A stretch of 64,000 bases of DNA, from the NCBI GenBank assembly GCA_965261915.1, contig CBDHDW010000013.1, forward strand, positions 620,001-684,000, written 5' to 3'. The stretch's first letter is position 1; each line of letters begins with the position of its first letter. The notes beneath the pieces were generated by a model. The model worked only from the letters and a program-made list of their open reading frames with translations, was not told where the DNA came from and ran no database searches. Both the position numbers and the translations under genes were made by a program. The DNA comes from JAIBDK01 sp965261915. GTDB lineage: Bacteria > Pseudomonadota > Gammaproteobacteria > Arenicellales > Poriferihabitantaceae. Below are positions 8,487-15,568 of this stretch, piece by piece.

Positions 8487-9193
8487 GTTCCTAAACTCTC
8501 ATTGGTTTCTTCATTGTAGGAAATAACCTGTACTCGCCATGTTGATTTTCCTTTAAGTTGAGCAAAACTGAGCCTTACTCGGAAATCTTCTCCCAAAGTA
8601 GGAGCGTTTCTTCCAGCAAGCCATATACCATCCTGCGCGGTTGGGTTATACCTATCCTGTAGCATCCCACTTGGAATTGCTGCCATTGTGACTTCTTTTA
8701 GGTGGTGCTCTCCATTTTTATTGTCGTCGTACATGAAATGGACAATGCATGTTGTTGTAAGGTACTTTTTACCTTCATATTCCGATATTTCCGGCAGAAA
8801 ACCTTTTTCATTAACATCACTGCCCGCTCTATGTTGCCGAACCGACAAAGATGTTTGCGACATTTGTATGGCGGCAGTACGATTGGTTTTTTCAGCTTTT
8901 GAATCAATAAATAATGCTTGCCTTATGGTTTGCTCAGGAAGAATTACATACCGTGCTTTCTTGTAATCAACCGTACCATAGATTCGTTGCTGAACATTAA
9001 AACCTGACAATCGATCCAACAACTCTCTGGTAATATCTTCCGCAATATCCTGAACACTATCTGGCGATTTTATGAATATTTCGTGAGCCGCCATGCCAAA
9101 ATCAGATACGGCTTGGAATATCCAACGCAGTGTGAGTTTTTCAACTTCTTCGATCTCATCCAAAGAAAGGTCGTCTGTTTCTTTTTCTGTCAT
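8474..9193 (-). CDS. SfiI-like type II restriction endonuclease
   Basis: A 239-residue protein resembling SfiI, the tetrameric enzyme that cuts GGCCNNNNNGGCC. Family signatures include the N-terminal LSLDEIEEVEKLTLR, AEDITRELLD, and the active-site region GTVDYKKARY followed by FIDSKAE. With this start the candidate metal ligands are Asp76, Asp97 and Lys99; the Asp-Asp spacing of 21 and the DxK pattern match my recollection of SfiI Asp79/Asp100/Lys102. An upstream ATG at 9221-9223 adds ten residues but lies within an IS30 inverted repeat, so the internal ATG (MTEKETDDLS) is preferred. Overlaps the methylase gene by 13 nt. Recognition of the SfiI site is inference. Its promoter must lie in or beyond the IS30 remnant. 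Confidence 0.85.
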   Translation of the reverse strand: MTEKETDDLSLDEIEEVEKLTLRWIFQAVSDFGMAAHEIFIKSPDSVQDIAEDITRELLDRLSGFNVQQRIYGTVDYKKARYVILPEQTIRQALFIDSKAEKTNRTAAIQMSQTSLSVRQHRAGSDVNEKGFLPEISEYEGKKYLTTTCIVHFMYDDNKNGEHHLKEVTMAAIPSGMLQDRYNPTAQDGIWLAGRNAPTLGEDFRVRLSFAQLKGKSTWRVQVISYNEETNESLGTWQS

Positions 9194-9215
9194 TATATTT
9201 CCAATAAAGATGAGC

Positions 9216-9634
9216 GAATTCAACCCATAAGTGCAACGCGGTGGTTAAAAAAACAGTCTTTGCCAATCCTATCAGCAAAGACCTCGAAAGGGGACTTAAA
9301 CCCCAAACACTTTCCGGGTCTGTTATTCATTAAATCAGGGGCTATTTTCATCTCTTTTTCAGTAACCCTGTGAAGCTTCATTCTTTATGGGAAAGAACTG
9401 TCTCAATAGCCCGTTATGGTTCTCATTTAATCCGCGTTCCCCGCTATGATAAGGCTTGGCAATCTCTCCATGTTGGTTAAACTCATCACCATTATCAAAG
9501 GTAGACATGGTATCTTTCGGGTTCAGTCAAATGGCTATATTTCTGCTTTATGCACTCCTTTTTCCAGTCAGTTAAAAAAGTCTTAATATACTCTTTGGCT
9601 GATCTGAGAAGCGTTGCACTTATGATGTGAATTC
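9216..9634 (-). mobile_element. internally deleted IS30-family element (copy 2)
   Basis: The element is about 420 bp with inverted ends: 9216-9240 reads GAATTCAACCCATAAGTGCA and 9611-9634 reads the near-complement TGCACTTATGATGTGAATTC. On the minus strand the left part encodes the IS30 N-terminus (KYSHLTEPERYHV). This jumps straight to the C-terminal DDE region (TFDNGDEFNQHGE, then NENHNGLLRQFFP and, after a frameshift, LMNNRPGKCLGFKSPFEVF). The middle of the transposase, about 600-700 bp, is missing. It cannot transpose by itself but retains both ends, so it could be moved in trans. It separates the two restriction-modification systems. Confidence 0.8.
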
Positions 9635-9638
9635 AAGA
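9507..9638. repeat. direct repeat DR-L (pairs with 12951-13080)
   Basis: About 130 bp that recur at 12951-13080 with only a handful of substitutions and one two-base indel. Both copies come from the 5' end of the IS30-family element and are in the same orientation. Together they bracket exactly the MmeI-like gene and its 3' flank. Confidence 0.85.
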
Positions 9639-9692
9639 ATTGTCAATTATGGTGTCATCCATTAAACCAAACTATCATTTTGTGAATCCCCA

Positions 9693-12440
9693 ATGCCATT
9701 AAGCTGGAACGAAATTCGATCTCGTGCCCTGACATTCTCTAATGAATGGAGCGATGAGTCTTCCGAAGATGCCGAAGCCAAGTCCTTTTGGAATGATTTT
9801 TTCAATATTTTTGGCGTATCCCGCCGTCGCGTTGCCTCTTTTGAAGCACGTATAAAGAAAATTGACGGCAAGGACGGCTACATTGATTTGTTATGGAAAG
9901 GAATGCTACTTATCGAACATAAATCGCGTGGTAAGAACCTCGACCGTGCCTACGATCAGGCATTAAATTATTTCCCGGGATTAAAAGAACGCGAACTGCC
10001 ACGATTTGTGCTGGTATCGGACTTTGCGCGGTTTCGCTTGCACGATTTAGACGACAACAAGCAACATGAATTTACCCTTGAAGACTTGCATAAAAACATC
10101 CACCTATTCGCCTTTATCGCTGGTTATCAAACGCACAAAATAAAAGAACAAGACCCGGTCAATATCGAAGCTGCCGAGCTAATGGGTAAATTGCATGACA
10201 ATTTGCGGGATATTGGTTATATCGGGCACGATTTGGAGGTATATCTCGTACGCTTGTTGTTTTGTATGTTCGCCGAAGACACTGGAATTTTTGAGCGGCA
10301 GCAATTTCAGGATTACATCGAAGACCGAACGGGCGAAGACGGTGCCGACCTGGCATCACATCTTGACACGTTGTTTTACCTTTTGAACACATCAACAACG
10401 CAACGCTTGGGGAATCGTGATGAACAATTAAACGCATTTCCGTTTGTTAATGGCAAATTGTTTGAGGAACGTTTGCGTCCGGCATCCTTTGACCGCACAA
10501 TGCGTGAATCATTGTTGCAATGTTGCTCGCTGGACTGGAGTCGCATCTCCCCGGCAATTTTCGGTTCGCTGTTTCAGTCGATTATGGACAAAGACGCACG
10601 GCGCAATCTGGGTGCGCATTACACCTCGGAAACAAACATACTTAAACTAATCAACCCCCTTTTCATGGACGACCTGTGGGCAGAATTTGAAAAAGTAAAA
10701 AACAACAAAAACAAATTATTTGAATTTCACAAAAAACTGCGTTGCTTAAAATTCCTTGATCCCGCTTGTGGCTGTGGCAATTTTCTGGTGATTGCCTACC
10801 GTGAATTGCGTTTATTGGAGCTGGATATTCTACGCGCCACCCATAAACAAGGGCGGCAACTGCTGCAAATCCAAACCATGATACAACTGGATGTCGATCA
10901 ATTTTACGGCATAGAAATTGAAGAATTTCCCGCACAAATAGCGCAAGTCGCCATGTGGCTGATTGACCACCAGATGAATACGCGGGTATCGGAAGAATTT
11001 GGACTGTATTTTGCACGTATCCCATTGACTGCCAGCGCGAATATTGTCAATGGAAATGCCTTGCAGATGGATTGGCAGGATGTGGTACCGGCTGGCACTT
11101 TGAATTACATTATGGGAAATCCACCGTTTATTGGGAAGAGTTTCCAAACCAAAGAACAAAAATCTGAAATGGAATCACTTTCTGGCAGTAAAAAATTCGC
11201 CCGTTTGGATTATGTTTGTGCATGGTATCTCAAAGCCAGCACATTGTTAAAGCACAACCCGGATATAGCGGTGGCTTTTGTATCCACCAATTCCATTACG
11301 CAAGGCGAACAAGTTCCAACTTTATGGTCGCCGTTATTGGCAGAGGGTGTAAAAATAAACTTTGCTCACCGTACTTTTGCGTGGAACAACGAAGCTAGAG
11401 GCATTGCTGCCGTGCATTGTGTCATTGTTGGTTTTGGCTTACGAGAAAGAAAAATAAAACGGTTATTTGAATATCTACACATAAAGGGCAATCCATCGGA
11501 AGTTAAAGCAACAAAAATAAATCCATATCTTGTTAATGCGGAAAATATCGTTTTGGAAAATAGACGCAAACCGATTTGTCCCGTTACGCCCATGTTGTAT
11601 GGAAGCAAACCAGCAGATGGTGGAAACTTACTGTTAACCGAAACAGAGAAAAATGAATTGTTGAAATTAGAGCCTGCTGTTGCCGAATGGATTAAACCCT
11701 ATTCAATGGGCAACGAATTTATCAACGGCATTCCGCGTTTTTGTTTGTGGTTAGGAGATTGTCCGCCGAATGAATTACGCAAAATGCCTTTGGTAATGGA
11801 ACGAGTTGAAGCGGTAAAAAGAATGCGTGAAATAAGTCCGAAAATTCCGACACAAAAATTAGCATTAACACCGACTCTATTTGCCGAAATCCGACAATCG
11901 AAAAACGAATATTTGGCGATACCCAGTGTTTCTTCTGAAAGAAGAATTTATATTCCGATAGGGTTTTTACAATCCGAACACATCGCAGGAAATAAACTGC
12001 ATACAATACCCAATGCAAATCTATATCATTTTGGCGTAATAACATCGCTGATGCACATGGCATGGATGCGAACCGTATGCGGAAGATTGAAAAGTGATTA
12101 CAACTACTCGGCGAACATTGTTTACAATAATTTCCCGTGGTCAAAAAACCCAACCGAAAAACAAACCGCTGACATTGAAACAAAAGCACAAGCGATATTA
12201 GATGCTCGTGCAAAATTCCCAGATGCCACCCTCGCCGACCTCTACGACCCGCTGACTATGCCGCCTATATTACAAAAAGCACATCAAACATTAGACCAAG
12301 CCGTTGACCGTAGCTACCGCAAAACCGCCTTCAAAAACGAAACCGAGCGCGTCTCGTTTTTATTCGACCTCTACCAACAATACACTGCACCACTTCTGTC
12401 AGAGAAAAAGAGCAAACGGCGGAAAACAACAGCCAATTAG
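9693..12440 (+). CDS. MmeI-like single-chain restriction-modification enzyme (type IIL)
   Basis: A 915-residue protein, close to MmeI (919). The N-terminal endonuclease domain carries a PD-ExK site with Asp65, Glu75 and Lys77 (D-x9-ExK, as in MmeI). A helical linker follows, then the gamma-class adenine methylase core with the FGSLFQ/LGAHYTS approach, AdoMet motif I LDPACGCGNF at 355-364 and catalytic motif IV NPPF at 476-479. The region after about residue 600 is the likely target-recognition domain. One protein both methylates one strand of its site and cuts about 20 bases away; this is knowledge of the family. No separate methylase or specificity gene is needed. It is flanked by direct repeats of IS30 remnants and runs opposite to the SfiI-like pair. 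The start is the ATG after a weak leader. Confidence 0.88.
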   Translation: MPLSWNEIRSRALTFSNEWSDESSEDAEAKSFWNDFFNIFGVSRRRVASFEARIKKIDGKDGYIDLLWKGMLLIEHKSRGKNLDRAYDQALNYFPGLKERELPRFVLVSDFARFRLHDLDDNKQHEFTLEDLHKNIHLFAFIAGYQTHKIKEQDPVNIEAAELMGKLHDNLRDIGYIGHDLEVYLVRLLFCMFAEDTGIFERQQFQDYIEDRTGEDGADLASHLDTLFYLLNTSTTQRLGNRDEQLNAFPFVNGKLFEERLRPASFDRTMRESLLQCCSLDWSRISPAIFGSLFQSIMDKDARRNLGAHYTSETNILKLINPLFMDDLWAEFEKVKNNKNKLFEFHKKLRCLKFLDPACGCGNFLVIAYRELRLLELDILRATHKQGRQLLQIQTMIQLDVDQFYGIEIEEFPAQIAQVAMWLIDHQMNTRVSEEFGLYFARIPLTASANIVNGNALQMDWQDVVPAGTLNYIMGNPPFIGKSFQTKEQKSEMESLSGSKKFARLDYVCAWYLKASTLLKHNPDIAVAFVSTNSITQGEQVPTLWSPLLAEGVKINFAHRTFAWNNEARGIAAVHCVIVGFGLRERKIKRLFEYLHIKGNPSEVKATKINPYLVNAENIVLENRRKPICPVTPMLYGSKPADGGNLLLTETEKNELLKLEPAVAEWIKPYSMGNEFINGIPRFCLWLGDCPPNELRKMPLVMERVEAVKRMREISPKIPTQKLALTPTLFAEIRQSKNEYLAIPSVSSERRIYIPIGFLQSEHIAGNKLHTIPNANLYHFGVITSLMHMAWMRTVCGRLKSDYNYSANIVYNNFPWSKNPTEKQTADIETKAQAILDARAKFPDATLADLYDPLTMPPILQKAHQTLDQAVDRSYRKTAFKNETERVSFLFDLYQQYTAPLLSEKKSKRRKTTAN

Positions 12441-12517
12441 CCGCCAGATAATACAGCACGACATATTATTCCTATTATTTGTTGCTCAAATTTATATCGA
12501 CAAAATTTGCTCATGAA

Positions 12518-12538
12518 AAAGGGTTCTTCTGGAAACCC
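12518..12538 (+). terminator. weak hairpin downstream of the MmeI-like gene
   Basis: A 6-bp stem (AGGGTT 12519-12524 with AACCCT 12533-12538) with an 8-base loop lies 80 bp after the stop. No T run follows, so termination is doubtful. It is the only hairpin seen between this gene and the next repeat. Confidence 0.25.
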
Positions 12539-12562
12539 TATGGGTAGAGATTAAGTTTTCCA

Positions 12563-12678
12563 CAATGGGCTTGTCGGAAAATGGCGTTTTTAGCTTGTTG
12601 TGAATATTTAAGTCATTGTTAGTAAATATTTTATTTTCTTAAAATTGGACTGGTTTTGAATTAACCGACAGCCCATTG
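12563..12678. repeat. small inverted-repeat element, about 116 bp
   Basis: CAATGGGCTTGTCGG (12563-12577) faces CCGACAGCCCATTG (12665-12678), its complement with one base missing. The 87 bases between are AT-rich and encode nothing. The layout is like a miniature inverted-repeat element or the paired ends of a decayed insertion sequence. The rest of the 12441-12720 gap shows no gene. Confidence 0.4.
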
Positions 12679-12719
12679 ATGGTAAATGCTTAAGGCGCAG
12701 TCTGGATAAAGTCTCAAAA

Positions 12720-13076
12720 AAAGCGGCTATCTGCATGGTCAGTGCCTGGGCTTTTGCTTATGCCACGTTTGGGCAAAGCGGTGTGTTGTTTGTAGCGATA
12801 GCCGTTGCCCCCCCAGTATTGCGTTCAAGCTCACGGCTAATGGTTGAGACGCTTCGGCTCGGTGAGCTCGCCGCACCGCTGCCCATCTGTTTGGCAATGG
12901 TTGTAAGTGAATATTCCTGCTTTTTCATGAGGTAGATTGATCAGCTAGATATGGTATTTCGGGTTCAGTCAAATGGCTATATTTCTGCATTATGCACTCC
13001 TTTTTCCAGTCAGTTAAAAGAGTCTTGATATACCCTTTGGCTGACCTGAGAAGCGTTGCACTTATGATGTGAATTC
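12720..13076 (-). mobile_element. IS30-family 5' remnant (copy 3)
   Basis: On the minus strand this begins with the same terminus as the other copies (13053-13076), then an ATG and the transposase N-terminus MQKYSHLTEPE. After a frameshift comes MKKQEYSLTTIAKQMG, and then TISRELERNTGG and the GYRYKQ pattern in another frame. These are the helix-turn-helix and first conserved block of IS30 transposases. At least two frameshifts and loss of the whole DDE half show it is dead. The outer 130 bp (12951-13080) is a near-identical direct repeat of 9507-9638. Confidence 0.78.
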
Positions 13077-13080
13077 AAGT
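12951..13080. repeat. direct repeat DR-R (pairs with 9507-9638)
   Basis: Second copy of the IS30 5'-end repeat. It contains the intact ATG of the old transposase where the other copy has ATA. It ends 59 bp before the serS stop codon. Confidence 0.85.
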
Positions 13081-13107
13081 CTATCTGATTGATATTTTTT
13101 GAGCCGA

Positions 13108-13136
13108 AACAAAAAGCAACTGACTGCTTGGTCAGC
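13108..13136 (-). terminator. probable serS terminator
   Basis: On the minus strand, just after the serS stop, a 5-bp stem (CTGAC 13120-13124 with GTCAG 13131-13135, 6-base loop) is followed by TTGCTTTTTG. The stem is short but the T-rich tail and the position fit a rho-independent terminator for the rluC-to-serS gene run. Confidence 0.45.
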
Positions 13137-13138
13137 AT

Positions 13139-14419
13139 TTAACCACCGCACACCCGTTCCACGCCTCCCATATACGGCCGCAAAACCTCAGGGACGCTAA
13201 CACTTCCATCATGATTCTGGTAGTTTTCGAGCACAGCAACCAACGCTCTTCCAACCGCTACGCCGGAACCGTTCAGGGTGTGTAACAACTCCGGTTTTCC
13301 CGTGTCCGGGTTTCTCCATCTTGCTTTCATTCGGCGAGCCTGAAAATTCTCAACGTTGCTGCACGAAGAAATTTCACGATACTGGTTTTGACTGGGTACC
13401 CATACCTCAATATCGAATGTCTTGGCAGCAGCGAATCCCATATCACCTGTACACAGCACAATTACCCGGTAAGGCAGACCTAGTAGTTGCAATACCTTTT
13501 CTGCATGCTGGGTCATTTTATCCAGAGAATCATATGAATCTTCTGGTTTCACCACATGCACCATTTCTACTTTTTCGAACTGATGCTGGCGAATCATCCC
13601 GCGGGTATCCCGACCGTAAGAACCCGCTTCTTTGCGAAAGCACGGAGTATGGGCAACCATGTACATCGGCAGGCGTTTCTCTTCGATTATCTGATCCGCA
13701 ACCATATTCGTTAACGGTACTTCTGCAGTTGGAATTAAATAAAATGACGGATCACCCTGAGTCAAAAACTGATCATCTTCAAATTTTGGAAGCTGCCCGG
13801 TTCCATATAAAGTTTTCGAGTTCACCAGAAGCGGGACATTGAACTCTGTATAGCCATGCTCATTGATGTGGAGATCCAGCATAAATTGGGCTAGCGCACG
13901 ATGCAGGCGCGCTAACTGGCCGTGCATAACAACGAATCTGGATCCGGCCAACCGCGATGCGGTTTCGTAATCCATCATCGAAAGACCTTCACCGAGATCA
14001 ACATGATCCTTTACTTCGAAATCAAATTCTTTTGGCGTTCCCCAACGGCGAACCTCGACGTTGGCCCCCTCATCTTTTCCCTCGGGGACTGATACATGCG
14101 GTAAATTGGGAATTTCACTGTAAAGTGCGTTCAATTCTGACTGCACCAAATTCAGCTTTTCCTGTTTCCCTTTTAACTCATCACCCAGGCTGGCTACCGA
14201 ATCCAAAATGTGTTGCACATCCTCGCCGCGGGATTTCGCTGCGCCAATTTCTTTCGAAGTGCTGTTTCGTTTCGCCTGCAAGACCTCAGTATCGCTCTGT
14301 AACATACGACGCTGCTGCTCAAGAGACCGGAAGCGTTCAACATCTAGTATGTAACCGCGATGCTGAAGAATACCAACAAGATTCTCGGCATTCTCTCTAA
14401 TTAACTGGGGATCCAACAT
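13139..14419 (-). CDS. serS: seryl-tRNA synthetase
   Basis: A 426-residue class II synthetase of normal length (430 in E. coli) that charges tRNA-Ser and tRNA-Sec. The N-terminal long helical arm (about residues 28-100) binds the tRNA variable arm. The catalytic domain shows the TAEVPLTN region, motif 2 (CFRKEAGSYGRDTRGMIRQHQF) and motif 3 (LNGSGVAVGRALVA). ATG start. It is the last gene of the rluC-HAD-ftsK-lolA-crcB-serS run. In pseudomonads cysG follows serS; here the restriction island begins 60 bp downstream. Confidence 0.97.
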   Translation of the reverse strand: MLDPQLIRENAENLVGILQHRGYILDVERFRSLEQQRRMLQSDTEVLQAKRNSTSKEIGAAKSRGEDVQHILDSVASLGDELKGKQEKLNLVQSELNALYSEIPNLPHVSVPEGKDEGANVEVRRWGTPKEFDFEVKDHVDLGEGLSMMDYETASRLAGSRFVVMHGQLARLHRALAQFMLDLHINEHGYTEFNVPLLVNSKTLYGTGQLPKFEDDQFLTQGDPSFYLIPTAEVPLTNMVADQIIEEKRLPMYMVAHTPCFRKEAGSYGRDTRGMIRQHQFEKVEMVHVVKPEDSYDSLDKMTQHAEKVLQLLGLPYRVIVLCTGDMGFAAAKTFDIEVWVPSQNQYREISSCSNVENFQARRMKARWRNPDTGKPELLHTLNGSGVAVGRALVAVLENYQNHDGSVSVPEVLRPYMGGVERVCGG

Positions 14420-14470
14420 TCATCATCTACTCTTAAAAATTTAACGCTGTAACTGGGGAAAACAAAAATA

Positions 14471-14860
14471 TCATCCAACCCGAAACCAGTATTTCGCCGC
14501 TTCGATTCCAATAAACACCGCTACGACACAGGATATCAAACTGATCATGACATTTAACACCGCTTTTACTATTAATCCTGAATGAATCAGGTTAACGGTT
14601 TCTATTGAGAAACTGGAGAATGTGGTAAATCCGCCGAGCATCCCTACAATCAAAAACAATCTTATGTGATCGTTAGTCTGAAATTTGATATTTAAAAACA
14701 CATCGGCAAACCCAATCGCCAAAGACCCGATAACATTAACGGTTAAAGTGCCATATGGAAAACCACTACCCAGCCCGGCGTGTACCAGTAATGATAACCA
14801 ATACCGAAACACTGCACCAATTGCGCCTCCAAAAAAAACAGCTATAAATGCCATGGACAT
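14471..14860 (-). CDS. crcB: fluoride ion exporter CrcB/Fluc
   Basis: A 129-residue membrane protein with four predicted helices, the usual size of the dual-topology fluoride channel. Family motifs are GGAIGAVFRYWLS near the N-terminus, NVIGSLAIGF in helix 2 and GGFTTFSSFS in helix 3, which forms the fluoride path and the central sodium site in the homodimer. It starts 12 nt after lolA and precedes serS on the same strand. Some pseudomonads have crcB in this same spot, usually with rarA between lolA and crcB; rarA is absent here. No fluoride riboswitch was seen before it. Confidence 0.93.
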   Translation of the reverse strand: MSMAFIAVFFGGAIGAVFRYWLSLLVHAGLGSGFPYGTLTVNVIGSLAIGFADVFLNIKFQTNDHIRLFLIVGMLGGFTTFSSFSIETVNLIHSGLIVKAVLNVMISLISCVVAVFIGIEAAKYWFRVG

Positions 14861-14872
14861 TGAAATTGAGCT

Positions 14873-15514
14873 TTACTCTTGAGTATTATCGATCACGTCA
14901 ACGCCTTCGGGCGGTAAAAAATCAAAAATCGATACGCTAAGCGGAATATTTTCTTTCAAATCGACAAAGCTGATTCGAGTTCGCTGATCAAGGTTGTCGA
15001 GCAATTCCAGCAATCGGAGTCGATTATCTTCGAAGCCAATCCGAACTTCTCTAAAACCGCTTTCTTCATCTTTTGGAATTAGATTAACCCAATCAAATCG
15101 ACCCTGGGACCCGATATCCTCGATAACATAATTGTCCTCCAGATTCCCAGAGCCCGCGAGCAGGCTTGCAGGGGATTTTCCGATTGTCTGATCTTGAACA
15201 CGAACAGTTACTTGTTCCAGCTCAACATCATAGACCCACACATTCACACCATCGCCAACAATTTCCTGAGCATCAGGCAATTCGTAGTTCCAACGAAACA
15301 ATCCAGGTCTCTGAATCCACATCTTACCCTGACTATTGTCAATTTCAGTCAGCGTTTCATCAAGCACAATCTGCCCAAACCTCGCTTCGAACGTATTGAT
15401 TTCATTGAAAAAATAATTCAACCCATCCAGCCCTGGGCTAGCCAAAGCCAACTTGTTTGCACAAAGCAATATGAGACCGACCGCGAAATTTAAAATTACT
15501 TTTGTCATCGACAT
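14873..15514 (-). CDS. lolA: outer-membrane lipoprotein carrier LolA
   Basis: A 213-residue periplasmic chaperone that takes lipoproteins released by LolCDE to LolB. It has an N-terminal signal peptide (about residues 1-25, ending ALA-S). The mature part shows the LolA fold signatures: EARFGQIVLDE, GKMWIQRPGLFRWNYELP, DGVNVWVYDVELEQVTVR and the C-terminal LRLLELLDNLDQRTRISF. The ATG at 15512-15514 is used; a second ATG two codons in is possible. It follows ftsK by 54 bp and partners lolB at 57.5 kb in this window. Confidence 0.94.
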   Translation of the reverse strand: MSMTKVILNFAVGLILLCANKLALASPGLDGLNYFFNEINTFEARFGQIVLDETLTEIDNSQGKMWIQRPGLFRWNYELPDAQEIVGDGVNVWVYDVELEQVTVRVQDQTIGKSPASLLAGSGNLEDNYVIEDIGSQGRFDWVNLIPKDEESGFREVRIGFEDNRLRLLELLDNLDQRTRISFVDLKENIPLSVSIFDFLPPEGVDVIDNTQE

Positions 15515-15568
15515 TTAGATTGATTTACCGGCAAATCATATACAGGCCACATGAAACTAAACTTAACA

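Noticed and set aside
9216..9223. Upstream start of the SfiI-like endonuclease
   Set aside because: That ATG lies in the IS30 inverted repeat and the extra ten residues lie outside the similarity to SfiI.
13321..13842. 173-codon plus-strand frame inside serS
   Set aside because: Opposite strand of a conserved essential gene; composition is that of an antisense shadow.
14400..14480. Fluoride riboswitch for crcB
   Set aside because: crcB is inside an operon 12 bp after lolA, leaving no room, and no aptamer-like sequence is seen near it.
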